This document shows, one piece after another, positions 1-10,962 of a stretch of DNA of 64,000 nucleotides. This DNA comes from Arachis hypogaea (lineage: Eukaryota; Streptophyta; Magnoliopsida; Fabales; Fabaceae): contig NC_092050.1 in assembly GCF_003086295.3 (NCBI RefSeq), positions 145,731,699 to 145,795,698 of the forward strand, in the 5' to 3' direction. Position 1 is the first letter of the stretch. Each line of letters begins with the position of its first letter. Position numbers and translations under genes: made by a program. Under the pieces are notes generated by a model. It saw only the letters and a program-made list of their open reading frames with translations, was not told the origin of the DNA and did no database searches.

Positions 1-357
1 TTTGTTTTTTTCCATAACCATTGATGGCACCTAAGGCCAGAGAAACCTCTAGAAAGAGAAAAGGGAAGACAAAAGCTTCCATCAAGGGTCTATAGCTCAG
101 TGGTAGAACATTTGACTGCAAATCAAGAGATCCCTGAGATACCTCAGGGGATGCATTTTCTTCCACACAATTATTGGAAGCAACTAAGGGTGGAACATCA
201 AGAGCACTCCATCATCCTTCATGAAATAAGAGAAGATCAAAAAGCAATGAAGGAGGAGAAACAAAGACAAGGAAGAGACATAGAAGAGCCCAAGCACACA
301 CCAAGTGGGCCCCGGAAGTGGATTTATGCATCAATTACTTACTCATGTAAACCCTAG
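1..357 (+). pseudogene. Tail of Athila-type env-like (third) ORF
   Basis: This is the C-terminal part of an extra ORF that sits between pol and the 3' LTR in legume Athila-like Ty3/gypsy elements. An open stretch from position 100 ends in a charged, coiled-coil-like segment (residues about 25-68, rich in E, K, Q and R). It contains the motif IPEIPQGMHFLP, which I associate with this family from memory. The frame stops just after position 346, where the LTR seems to begin, as expected for the last ORF of an element read on the plus strand. The 5' part lies outside the window. The stretch around 86-134 is tRNA-like rather than ordinary ORF sequence (separate entry). Family assignment is moderately sure; the function of this ORF family is unknown to me. 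Confidence 0.5.
86..134 (+). pseudogene. Truncated tRNA-Cys(GCA)-like sequence inside a retroelement
   Basis: The 47 bases from 86 match the 5' two-thirds of plant tRNA-Cys with about four differences, all transitions. The acceptor 5' strand, D-arm (the A-box TAGCTCAGTGGTAGAAC) and an anticodon arm with loop CTGCAAA (anticodon GCA) can all be read. After about 133 the match ends. A normal T-arm with the GGTTCGAA B-box is absent, replaced by an unrelated hairpin (CCTGAG-ATAC-CTCAGG). No 3' acceptor strand is seen, so it should not make a tRNA. The comparison to tRNA-Cys is from memory. Confidence 0.7.
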
Positions 358-1535
358 TAGCTAGTTTATTATAAATAGGACATTTCACTATTGTATTAAC
401 CATCTTTGGTCTCAGTTTTAATCCATTGTTCATCTTAGGAGACTATTGATCACGTTTTAGGGGGCTGGCCATCTCGGCCATGCCTGGACCTTTCACTTAT
501 GTAATTTTCAACGGTAGAGTTTCTACACTCCATAGATTAAGGTGTGGAGCTCTGCTGTTCCTCAAAGATTAATGCAAGTACTACTGTTTTCTATTCAATT
601 CATCTTATTTCGCTTCTAAGATATCCATTCGTACCCAAGAATGTGATGAAGGTGATGATTATGTGTGACGCTCATCACCATCTCCCCTATGAACACGTGC
701 CTGACAAACACTTCCGTTCTACATGAAATAAGCTAGAATGAATATCTCTTAGATCTCTTAACCAGGAATCTTCGTGGTGTAAGCTAGAATGATGGCGGCA
801 TTCAAGAGAATCCGGAAAGTCTAAACCTTGTCTGTGGTATTCCGAGTAGGATTCAATGATTGAATGACTGTGACGAGCTCCTAACTCGCGATTGCAGGGC
901 GTTAGTGACAGACGCAAAAGGATAGTAAATCCTATTCCAGCATGATCGAGAACCGACAGATGAATAGCCGTGCCGTGACAGGGTGCGTGAGCATATTATT
1001 CACTGAGAGGATAAGATGAAGCCATTGGCAAGGGTGATGCCTTCAGACGATTAGCCGTGCCGTGACAGGGCATTGGATCATTTTCCCGAGAGATGACCGA
1101 AAGTAGCCATTGACAGTGGTGATGTATCACATAAAGCCAGCCATGGAAAGGAGTGAGACTGATTGGATGAAGATAGCAGGAAAGCAGAGGTTCAGAGGAA
1201 CGAAAAGCATCTCCATTCGCTTATCTGAAATTTCTACCAATGATTTACATAAGTATCTCTATCCCTATTCTATTATTTATTATTCGAAAACTCCATGATT
1301 ATTTTATATCCGCCTGACTGAGATTTGCAAGGTGACCATAGCTTGCTTCATACCAACAATCTCTGTGGGATTCGACCCTTACTCACGTAAGGTATTACTT
1401 GGACGACCCAGTGCACTTGCTGGTTAGTTGTATCGAAGTTGTGACAAATTATGAATGTGTAATCACGATTACGCGTACCAAGTTGCTCACGTGCCAGGAA
1501 TAGTTTGAGCCTGGACATCACAATTTCGTGCACCA
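346..1535 (+). repeat. 3' LTR of plus-strand Athila-like element (start uncertain)
   Basis: Internal env-like sequence lies to the left. On the right the sequence ends in CAATTTCGTGCACCA and passes directly into foreign gag DNA instead of a primer site, so this is a 3' LTR. The segment at about 1358-1420 (CTCTGTGGGATTCGACCC, then a TATTACTTGGACGACCC-type motif) closely resembles the end of the Athila LTR at 52590-52682. A TATA-like TTTATTATAAATAG lies at about 364-378. A 19-bp word TAGCCGTGCCGTGACAGGG occurs twice, at 965-983 and 1052-1070. The left boundary (TGTAAACCC at 346) is a guess; the right end is firm. Confidence 0.6.
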
Positions 1536-2441
1536 TTGGTCATTTCACAGATACTCTGAGTTAGAGCAGTAGTCTCTCTGCTAGAGGATACTTCTGCAAC
1601 GGCTTTTGAACGGCCTTGCTTTTGCCTATGGTTCCTAGTGGATTCAGCTAAGTCACTGATCAATTGCCATGCCTCATCAGTAGTCTTGTACTTCTTCATA
1701 AACCCATTGCTAGCACTTTCCAATGTGGTCTTATCTTGGGGCCTCATGCCCTGTGTGACATAACTGAGTAACACTATCTTGTCAATCATGTGGTGGGGGC
1801 ATGCTTCCAGAAGATTATTGAAGCGCTCCCAATATTCAAAGAGAGTCTCGTTGTCATCTTGAACAATCGTGGAAATGTCTTTCCTCAGTTTATCAGTAAC
1901 TTCAGATGGAAAGAATTTCTCCAAAAACTCTTTTCTGAGCGTATCACAGTTGGATACGTTTGTTAGGGGTTGAGTGTAGTACCACTCTCTTGCTTTTTCC
2001 TCAAGAGAAAACGGGAAAGCTTTTAGCAGAATTGAAGTTTCATCTGTACCATCTCGCCCGACAGTAGAACAGGCTGCCTGGAAATCTCGTAGGTGCTTGA
2101 TAGGCTCTTGAATAGGTAAGCCATGAAACTTGGGCATCAAATTGAGCAGTGCTGTCTTTATTTTGAAATCTGTAGCCACCGCTGGGTGATGCACTTGAAA
2201 CGGTTGCATTGTAAAATCAGGGGCTCCTTCATCCTGGATGGTAACTCTCCTAGCTGCCATGTCGTCTGCACATGAATCAATCGAATCAGTAGAACGGGAG
2301 CTGATTTCTTCCACAAGTTCACTTTCAGATCCGCCCTCAGAGCGGACTAACCGACGCCGAGCTCACGCTTATTCGTGAAATAGTCCTTTCAATTTTAGGA
2401 TCGAATATTAGCAAGCGCGGATCAGGAAGTGAACGCGTCAT
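1536..2441 (-). pseudogene. Athila-type Gag fragment (element A)
   Basis: This encodes the retrotransposon capsid (Gag) region. The reading starts at an ATG at 2441 (MTRSLPDP), matching the start of the sister gag at 25422, but early stops separate it from the main open frame 2314-1536. That frame carries the typical retrotransposon gag block: LMPKFHGLPIQEPIKHLRDF, then AFPFSLEEKAREWYYTQP, then EYWERFNNLLEACPHH. The C-terminal nucleocapsid/zinc-knuckle part is missing because foreign LTR DNA begins at 1535. It is clearly homologous to the minus-strand gag at 24188-25422. It is a broken remnant. Confidence 0.85.
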
Positions 2442-2533
2442 TTGACGGAAGAAACAAGCAGCTCATAGTAGCAAAATAAAATAAAATGCAAATAAATAAA
2501 TTCTAATTAATAACTTTAGCACTCTATTGCAAC

Positions 2534-2551
2534 TCCCCGGCAACGGCGCCA
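2534..2551 (-). other. Primer binding site for tRNA-Asp(GUC), element A
   Basis: The plus strand reads TCCCCGGCAACGGCGCCA, which is the 3' end including CCA of plant tRNA-Asp(GUC) as I remember it. All 18 positions match. It lies 5 bp inside the LTR end, as expected for Athila-lineage elements. Confidence 0.85.
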
Positions 2552-2556
2552 AAAAT

Positions 2557-4053
2557 TGATGCGGGCAGAAATTGGCAAATTAAAAATTGTTAAAATATAT
2601 ACGTTGCAAGTATATTTCTTAACTCACCAGAAATCTGCCTATCAATTTAAAAAGATGTCACAGAAAATTGAAATTTAAAATACTGGGAGTATGAATCACA
2701 GGTCGTCTCCCAACGAGTTGCAGAAAAGTGTGCTATTATATTAATCAGAGGTTTTCAAAAAGGTTTGAGTTGAGTAAGCAGGAAATTAAATTGATGAATT
2801 TGAATAATGCAAGTAAAAGCCTTGACTGGGAATTGATTAGTTGGAATCCCTATTATTGTTGGAATACTCTCAGGATTAATTGACAATTGAAGGTTGTCCT
2901 GTTTAGTTATCCTTCACTAGGTGAAGGAAAGTCAAACAAGTTGGAATGCTATGTTTGTTCACAAGTTGCAATCCACTTAATTAAAAGGGATTGGTGTTAG
3001 TGATTAGGAGGCAATCCAACCAATAACCCAATTACAATTTTTCTTTCAAGCCTTCCAACTCAAGGGTTCCTTTCAATCAATTCCCCATCAAGTTAGGAAA
3101 CTACTCGCTCATTGTGAATGTAAAATTCATAGCGTATAAAAAGGAATTAAAGGAAGACATTACAAATAAAAATCGAAATAGTCAATTAAAAATAAAGGTG
3201 ATCCTTGTATTAAATAATCCTAAAAATATTCCAATGGTAAAATTAAACAAAGCAAAGAACATGGAAGAGTAAGACCAAGTAAAGAAAACGAACTAGAATG
3301 ACGAAGTCTTGATGAGGTAATAACTCTTCTCAATATCCCAATGCGAAAAGCTAGAGAAACTAAAATCCTAAGAACTATCAATGTGAGTGGAGAGAAAAAC
3401 CTAGAGGAGGAGTAAAACTAGATCTAAAACTAAAACTGTGTAGAATGAATGTTGTCTTTGGTTTCTGCATGTTCTCTGGCTCTAGTCTGCTGTTCCGGGC
3501 TGAAAACTGGGTCAAAATAGGGCCCGAAATCGCCCCCAGCGAATCTGCAAATTATGCAGATCGCGCACGTCACGCGACCGCGTCGCTTATGCGGACGCGT
3601 CATTCGCGTTTCTGCTTTGCCACGCGGACGCGTCATCCATGCGGCCGCGTCACTCGTGCTGTTCCATGCCGCGCGGTCGCGTCATCCATGCTGCCGCGTC
3701 GCTTCAAATTGCTTTCTTCCACGCGGTCACGTCATCCATGCGGCCGCGTCGCTTCTCGCTGGTTATCTCCTCAATTTCTTGTGTTCCTTCCATTTTTGCA
3801 GGCTTCCCTTCCAATCTCCAACTCATTCATGCCCTATAAAGCCTGAAACACTTAACACACAGATCACGGCATCGAATGGAATAAGGGAGAAATAAAATAC
3901 ATAATTAAAAGTCTCTAGGAAGCAAGTTTTCAACCATAAAACATCTTTAGGAAGGAAATATAAATGCATGCTTATTTAATGAATAAGTGGGCAAAGATCA
4001 TGATAAAACCACACAATTAAACACAATATAAACCATGAAATAGTGATTTATCA
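2557..4053 (-). repeat. 5' LTR of Athila-like element A (1497 bp)
   Basis: It is bounded by TGATGCGGGC on the left and ATTTATCA on the right, i.e. TG...CA on both strands, next to the tRNA-Asp primer site. The same overall plan (a GTCTCCCAACGAGTTG block, a CpG-rich tract, an end in GTTTATCA) appears in the LTR at 25553-26994. The ORFs predicted at 3430-3895 fall in its CpG-rich tract and are not genes. Confidence 0.85.
3560..3770. repeat. CpG-rich degenerate repeat tract inside LTR A
   Basis: Several imperfect copies of a unit like CACGCGGNCGCGTCATCCATG occur in a row, rich in CGCG palindromes, within otherwise AT-rich DNA. A related tract with ACGCGTACGCGTC-type units occurs at the same place in LTR B (about 26605-26692). 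Confidence 0.7.
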
Positions 4054-4058
4054 AACAG

Positions 4059-5380
4059 CACATTGCTTTCAGCTGTATCATTCCTGATGATGGTACAAAG
4101 AGAAGGGTGAAAAACAAAGAAATATCAGTAATTTATTTATACGGTGTCATCATATATATCTCCAACTTCTTTGCATTTTAAAATAAAAATAATTATGATG
4201 CAATATTGTTCAATTATTATTTTTAAAAGTTCTTGTTAGTCGGGAGTAGTGTGACTTTTAGATACTTCTCATTTACTTATATTACGACTCTTGTGGCTCA
4301 TGATTGAGATGCTTATAATGTTAAATTATACAGAATATTCTTGACATTCTCCTAACTTCTCCTTACTTGAACTGAAAAGATCTCTTATTGATATAAACTC
4401 TAAGGTAATGCATGAAATTGATCTTAACTTTTCTTAAACATTATTTTGCTTTGGGGTGGTATTGACTATTGAGGTCAAACGGATATAAATTTGATAGGAG
4501 TCCCCTTCCCTTTCTAAAAGTTCTTATCCAAAAGCTTGTCCATCATCTTCCCTTACCAAAAAATCATTCCTCAGTTCTTTATTGCATATAAGATGATTAT
4601 TATAATGCATAATGTGTATATAGTAAAAAGACATTATACCATGACCTGCAATGATAACATTCATATTCACAAACATTTAATATATGATGCATAAAATAGT
4701 ATATAACTGAAAAATTTGCAAAAATCATATATATATTTCAATATAAATAGACACGATTTATTAGAGAAGAAAGATTTGTTCCATGGTTAAATTTTGTGTG
4801 TGTTTTAATGTAGGTATAAATTTTTGGCTAAGGGATAGAATTCATTCTTTAAAGTACATGCATAAGATTAAGATTAAGAGTGTTTAAGATTTGGTTAGAA
4901 GCCAATAGATCATAAACCATTAATAGAAAAATACAAAAAACAAATAAATCATGAGTCATGATGACTAGAATAATGTCCTATTCGATAAAACTCAATATAA
5001 ATATAGAGGTTATGCAAGATATGGATCCAATGCAAATTTTTGAGTTTATGTTGGCTTTGTTAGAAAGAAAATCTTCATATTTTTAATCTGTGTAGTAGCA
5101 TAGTTCATGGAGGATTTATCCTCTAACAATATATGAATGAAATTTGTGAATAGTTTGGTGAAGGATTTCAAATAAGAGTGAGAAACTGAAAAAAAATAAG
5201 TTTTTCTTATAATAAAGTAGAGGACGTATATAGATGATGATCTATAGAGACACTATAAGATAGAGGAGATTGATCACCTATCATTTTTGTATAGAAAAGA
5301 GGAATAGAATGAAAAAAAAGACTTAAATGGCTCTTAGGTACGTGCAGATTGTGTTAGATGAATCTAACTCGCGTTTAGGG
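4059..5380. other. AT-rich spacer, no gene seen
   Basis: I see no convincing ORF, RNA gene or complete element between the Athila LTR and the copia element. The sequence is AT-rich with many stops in all frames. Confidence 0.6.
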
Positions 5381-5385
5381 ATAAT

Positions 5386-5603
5386 TATTAGCTGATATCT
5401 TGTTTTGCTTGTTATGAGTATTATTTATTTACTGCAGTTAGTTGGTTAACCTTATTTAGAGAGGAATCTTTTCTGTTGGATTTTGTTAGTAGTTTGTTGA
5501 TATGAGTCGGCATGTGTATGTGTATGTGTATATATATTTCACATCCAAGCTAATAAAGCAGCAGCAGAAAATCATTTTTTTAGTAACAATTCTGATTTTA
5601 ACA
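5386..5603 (+). repeat. 5' LTR of copia element (218 bp)
   Basis: It is homologous to 9930-10145 with about a dozen or more substitutions. It contains a TGTATGTGTATGTGTATATATATTTC stretch and a polyadenylation-like CTAATAAAGCAGCAG, and ends in TTTTAACA directly before the primer site. Confidence 0.9.
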
Positions 5604-5615
5604 TGGTATTAGAAG
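5604..5615 (+). other. Primer binding site, tRNA-iMet type
   Basis: TGGTATTAGAAG starts directly after the LTR and differs at two places from the usual TGGTATCAGAGC complement of initiator tRNA-Met. Confidence 0.8.
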
Positions 5616-5731
5616 AATTTCTCATGCTTCTCTGCGTTCTTCTCTGATTCTCTTCTCTCTTTCTCGAATCTTCCTTTCTTCTTCTTCTATTTCTCTTCTC
5701 CCTTCTCTCCAACGTTCAATTTTTTTCTGCA

Positions 5732-8700
5732 ATGACCGTGATCGATGAAGCTAATCCTTTTCTGCTCCATTCCTCCGATCAACTGAACCTTGCCTTTGTC
5801 ACGCAAGTGCTCATCAGTGACAATTATCCTTCATGGAAGAGATTGATGGAAATGGTGCTTAATGGCAAAAACAAGCTTAGATTCATTGATGGCACAATTC
5901 TGCCACCTGAGGAAGGTACGTCTCATCCTTCTAAGCTCCGCTGGCATCATCTGAACGACATCGTCAGCATCTAGATTCTCAACTCTGTTTCCAAGGAGAT
6001 TGCATCGAGCTTGATCTTTGCTGGTTCTGCTCATGAGATTTGGACAGATCTAGGTCGCCGATTTCAGCAAAAGAACGGTCCTCGAATCTATGAACTTCGA
6101 AAAGAGTTAATCAATTTGAAACAAGATTCTCTCTCTGTCTCTCAGTTTTTTACTAAGCTAAAGTGTGTGTGGGAGAAATTATGCCATTTTCTACCTTCAG
6201 TATGCTATAATTATGGTGGTGCTCATGATTTTTTAGCTCATGCTGATGAGGAATATATTCTCGTATTCTTGATGGGATTGAATAATGTGTATCGTCAAGT
6301 TCGGAGCTAAATTCTGTTGATGAAGCCTTTGCCTAGCATCTCTGAAGTTTTCTCGCTAATCGTTCAAGAAGAGTGGCAAAGAGGATTGACTATTGCTCCT
6401 CCAACAAGCAATGAGACGTAATTGGCTTTTGCCATGAAGAACACACAATACAACTCCAAGATCCAGCAAGGGAAGAAAGATAAGCCGCTCTGTGCTCACT
6501 GCGGTTTACTCGGCCATACCAAGGACAAATGCTACAAGTTACATGGTTATCCACCTAATTACAAGAAGCAAAGTCCAGCCACAATTCGGGTCAACCATGT
6601 GGACACAAGTTAGGACATTCCTCTTCAATTGACTTCTCAATAGTATCAACAATTAATATCACTCCTCTCTGCACAAGTTCCATCTACAATGCCCCCTATT
6701 ATCACTGCTAAAGCTTCAAGTGCAGGGGAAGGTAAACTCTTCTCTACCGCTTTAATTTCTGCACTTGGAGTTAAAACTTGGATCTTAGATTTTGGTGCTA
6801 CTTGCCATGTGACTTGTACTTTGGACAATTTCAAACCTTCAATTTGGTTTGCAAATAAGTTTCTGGTTCTCCCTAATCATATTCGCATACCTGTACTTGC
6901 TTTTGGATCTGTTTTCTTATCTCAAACTCTCATGCTCACTAAAGTGTTGTATGTGCTTTTGTTTAAAACTAATCTAATTTTAGTGAGTTTCTTGTTGCTA
7001 AAGCAACATTTTTATATTCTTCTTTCTGATGTTGGTTTTGTGATTCAGGACCACCTGAACTCCAAGATGATTGGAAAAGGTGAATTGAAACACGGATTGT
7101 ATGTTTACACATACACACCAGTTTCTGTGATTAAGGGTGTCAATGTTAATGAACCAGCATGTAATAATGTCGATTGTGACAATACATTAGCCATTTCTGA
7201 TTCTTGTAATGTAATAAGTGCAAAATTGTGGCATCATCGATTAGGCCACCTTTATTTTCCTGTTTTATAGCATTTGCCTTTGAATTGTAATTCTTCAGCT
7301 TCTAATGAAAATTCATTGTGTGACACATGCCCTTTGTCCAAGCAAAAACGGTTGCCATTTGTTTCCAACAATAACCAGGAGTCCGAATGCTTTTCATTGA
7401 TACACAACGACACTTGGGGTCCTTACCACGTTGCTACGCATTTGGGGGAGCGGTATTTTCTCACTTTGGTAGATGATCATAGCCGATATACCTGGATTTA
7501 TTTGTTGAAAGCCAAATCTAATGTTGCAACCATCATCAAAGAGTTTTTTTCAATAGTTCTCACTCAGTTTGGCTGTGTGATTAAGAAGATTCGGTCTGAC
7601 AATGCACCTGAGTTGTCTCTTACTGATTTTCTAAAATCAAGAGGTTCTCTACAATAATTCAGTCTTAAGCGACCACAACAAAACTTGATGGTGGAACGAA
7701 AGCATCAACACCTTTTGAATGTGGTAAGGAGCTTGTATTATCAATCAAGTGTCCTAATTTATTTTTGGGGTGAATGTGTTGCTACATCAGCTTTTTTTTT
7801 TATCAATAGATCCCCTCCTCTATTCTTGGCTGAAAGTTCCCTTACCAATTACTTTACAATAAGGCACCCGCATATGAAGACTTAAAGGTGTTCGGATGCC
7901 TTGCTTATGCTTCGACTTTGCCTTCTTCTAGAAACAGGTTTTCACAAAGAGCCATTCCAGCAGTTTTCCTTGGCTACCCGAGAGGTTACAAAGGGTACAA
8001 ACTCTATGATCTCAAGAATAGAAAGTTCTTTATTTCCAGGGATGTGATTTTTCACGAATTGAATTTTTCCTTCAAGCTTGATAGCACTTATTATTTCTTA
8101 CTTGATTTTTCATGATCATGTCCTTCCTAAGCCACTTGAAGTTTCTCTTAATACACCTCAACCCATTGCTCCTGCTACACCCGTTCTTATTGTGACACAG
8201 CCACTAACTGGGACCCCACAGCCGTTGAGAAGAAGTCAGAGACTCCATAGGGTGTCTACTTATCTTGCAGACTACCGTTGCAACAATGTGGTGAATCCTT
8301 TGACAATGGTGCATTTTTGTTCTTATGAGAGATTAAGTTTAGCATAAAAGGATTATTGTATGTAAGTTTCTAATTTTTATGAACCCCAATTTTATCACCA
8401 AGCTTCCAAGTATCTTCAATGGCAACAGGCTATGGTTGAGGAATTACAAGCTATGGAGAATAATCGTACATGGGAGGTGGTTCCGCTTCCGATCGAAAAA
8501 TATTGCATTAGTTGCCGATGGGTGTATAAGGTGAAGCGCAAGCAAGATGGGATAATTGACAGATGCAAAGCTCGTTTGGTTGCTAGAGAAAACACTTAAC
8601 AAGATGGTGTAGACTATAAGGATACTTTTTCACCCGCTGCCAAACTCACCACTGTTTGATTACTCCTTGCTGTTACTGTTGTGAAGAATTGAAAATTGTT

Positions 8701-9926
8701 GCAGCTGGACATTAATACTGCCTTCTTGAATGGTGATCTTGATGAAGAGGTGTATATACAATTACCTCAGGGATATCCCAACAAAGGGGAGCAGAGGGAG
8801 AAGCTTGTATGCAAACTAAAAAGGTCAATATATGGCTTGATACAAGCTTTGAAGCAATGGTTTACTAAGTTCTCCACTGCTTTGCTTGGTGCTGGTTTCA
8901 CTCAGTCAAAATCAGATTATTCTCTATTTCATAGAGGAACAGGCGATTCACTTGTCATGGTGCTTGTATATGTCGACGACGTCATTGTTGCTAGTAAACT
9001 TGATGTTGTAGTTGCTCAAACTCAGCAAACTTTGCAAGGTCTTTTCAAACTCAAGGTGCTTGGCCCCTTGAGTATTTCCTTGGATTGGAGATAGCAAAAT
9101 CTAAGGAAGGTATTTGTTTGTCTCAACAAAATTATGCCCTTTCTTTGCTTGAAGACACTAGTTTTTCGAATTGTAAACATGCTTCTGTACCCTTAGATCC
9201 AAAAATAAAACTTACTACCACTAATGGGGATTTGCTCGAGGATGCAGCACAATATAGGAGGTTGATTGGCAGGTTGCTTTACCTCACTATTTTAAGACCC
9301 GATATTTGCTTTGCTGTGAATAAGTTAAGCCAATACATGTCTTCTTCTTGCACTATTCATTTGGATGCTATCTATCATATTTTGAGATATTTGAAGGCTT
9401 CACCTGGGCAGGGCTTGTTTTTTTCAGTTTCTTCCCCTTTATCGGTCAAGACATATGGGAATGCTGATTGGGGGAGCTGTGCAAAAACCAGACGATCCAC
9501 TACCGGCTATTGCGTCTTCCTTGGTGATTGTTTAATCTCATAGAAGGCGAAGAAACAAGACACTGTTTTGAGGTCCACAGCTGAAGCAGAGTATCGAGCA
9601 CTCGCCAATGTCATTGCTGAAGTTGTGTGGATTATGAGGCTGCTTCAAGATTTTGAGATACAATTTGATCCGTCTTTCATCTTCTGTGACAGCAAAGCTG
9701 CAATCCACATTGCTGAGAATCCCACCTTCCATGAGCGTACCAAACATATTGAAATGGATTGCCACTTTGCTTGAGAACGTGTACAAGACGATACCGTGAA
9801 GTTGGTACATGTGAAGTCAGGTCATCAGCTTACTGACATTTTAACAAAAGCTGTGCAGCCTACTTTGTTTAAGAACTTGATCAGCAAGTTGGGAATTATT
9901 AACATCTTTTCTCCAACTTGAGGGGG
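5732..9926 (+). pseudogene. Copia Gag-Pol polyprotein, broken by stops and frameshifts
   Basis: This is the remnant of one polyprotein. Domains in order: Gag N-terminus from ATG 5732 (FLLHSSDQLNL...NYPSWKRLME); a CX2CX4HX4C zinc knuckle (CAHCGLLGHTKDKC, about 6490-6531); a degraded protease region (about 6770-6800, with WILDFGATCHVT where WI.DSGA is usual, so the catalytic Ser-Gly context is altered); the pre-integrase HHRLGH motif (about 7231); the integrase core (about 7395-7880); RT (about 8400-9090) with an intact YVDD box at 8968-8979; and RNase H (about 9445-9775, GNADWGSCAKTRRSTTGYC and SKAAIHIAENP). More than ten stops or frame changes (for example near 5972, 6310, 7268, 7655, 8115, 9092, 9541) exclude a working protein. 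It lies between matching LTRs with a perfect target duplication. Confidence 0.93.
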
Positions 9927-9929
9927 GAG
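9920..9929 (+). other. Polypurine tract of copia element
   Basis: GAGGGGGGAG lies directly before the 3' LTR, the normal place for plus-strand priming. Confidence 0.85.
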
Positions 9930-10145
9930 TATTAACTAATATCTTACTTTGCTTGTTATGAGTGTTATTTATTTACTGCAGTTAGTTGATTAGCCTTATT
10001 TAGAGAGGAATATTTTTTGTTAGGTTTTGTTAGTGGTTTGTTGATATGAGTTGGCATGTGTATGTGTATGTGTATATATATTTCACATCCAAACTAATAA
10101 AGTAGTAGCAGAAATTTTTTTTTAGTACGATTTCTGGTTTTAACA
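9930..10145 (+). repeat. 3' LTR of copia element (216 bp)
   Basis: It pairs with 5386-5603, starts TATTAACTAATATC after the polypurine tract and ends TTTTAACA before the ATAAT duplication. Differences from the 5' LTR are mostly transitions. Confidence 0.9.
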
Positions 10146-10150
10146 ATAAT

Positions 10151-10962
10151 ATTCAATCTGAATTGTTATTTTGCAAGTCCTATAATATTTTTCACATTTG
10201 AAATTTTAAAATAACTATTAGATATAAATTTATAGAGAATTAAGCTAGCTTTAAAACTAATTTTGAACTAAGTCAACCGAATAAATGTAGATTAAAATAC
10301 TTATAAAATACTGTTAGTATGTCAGGTTGGTTTGTTACAACACAATTTTTTATTATGAACTTGTAACAAGTTTATCTACCTAATTAAATTTAAATTTAAT
10401 TTTGTAGTTAACTCAAAAATAAAATTAGTTTTCTCATCTTCTTATATAACTAAAGATTATTCAAATCCAATAAATATGGAATAAGTTATGACTATATCTT
10501 GAAGAGTTATTTATTATCTATTAAAAATTCACTAAAATTAATATTGTCATATTTTTAAAATTTAAATTAAATATATTAGTTTTTTAAATATTTTATTTTT
10601 ATTTTTTTATAAATTTAAATTTTAATATTAATATAAATTTAATTAATTAATTATTAAATAACAAACATAATTAAAAAAGTTTGAGATGTTACATTAGCAA
10701 AATAATACCAAAAGACTAAATTGAATTACGAGTTAAAATAAGTTACAAAATGCGATATTATTATTCTACTTAACATTTTCTTAATAACTAAATAAAATAG
10801 AAAATAACAATTGATTAGTTAAGTCTAATCATTTTTTATATATTTCGATTGATTCAAAATTCATATTTCGTTGTTTTTTTTATGACTAAACAAAACAATA
10901 AAAAGGAAAACAAGCTATATTAAATGGTTGATGTTATATTATATCTAAGTTAATCTAATATA
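10151..10962. other. AT-rich spacer, no gene seen
   Basis: Very AT-rich sequence with no supportable ORF or element ends. Confidence 0.6.

Larger units (their letters stand above)
1536..4053 (-). mobile_element. Athila-like Ty3/gypsy element A, 5' part (LTR, primer site, gag)
   Basis: On the minus strand this reads 5' LTR (4053-2557), tRNA-Asp primer site (2551-2534), short leader, then gag from 2441. It is cut at 1535/1536 by the end of the neighbouring plus-strand LTR, so that element apparently inserted into this gag. The rest of pol and the 3' LTR of element A are not in the window. The five bases beyond the LTR are AACAG; the partner duplication would lie outside. Confidence 0.8.
5386..10145 (+). 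mobile_element. Ty1/copia LTR retrotransposon, structurally complete, coding region decayed
   Basis: Two short LTRs (5386-5603 and 9930-10145) enclose a tRNA-iMet primer site, a Gag-Pol region and a polypurine tract. The flanking 5-bp target duplication is ATAAT at 5381-5385 and 10146-10150. The order protease region - integrase - RT - RNase H is the copia order. The LTR ends are TATTA...TAACA, probably a mutated TGTTA start. The small size (4.76 kb), short LTRs and Gag type suggest the Ale/Retrofit group, but that is tentative. Confidence 0.93.

Noticed and set aside
86..134. Functional tRNA-Cys gene
   Set aside because: The T-arm with B-box and the 3' acceptor strand are missing, so no mature tRNA can form.
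3430..3895. Overlapping ORFs on both strands
   Set aside because: They lie in the CpG-rich repeat of an LTR; open frames arise from few TA-containing stop codons.
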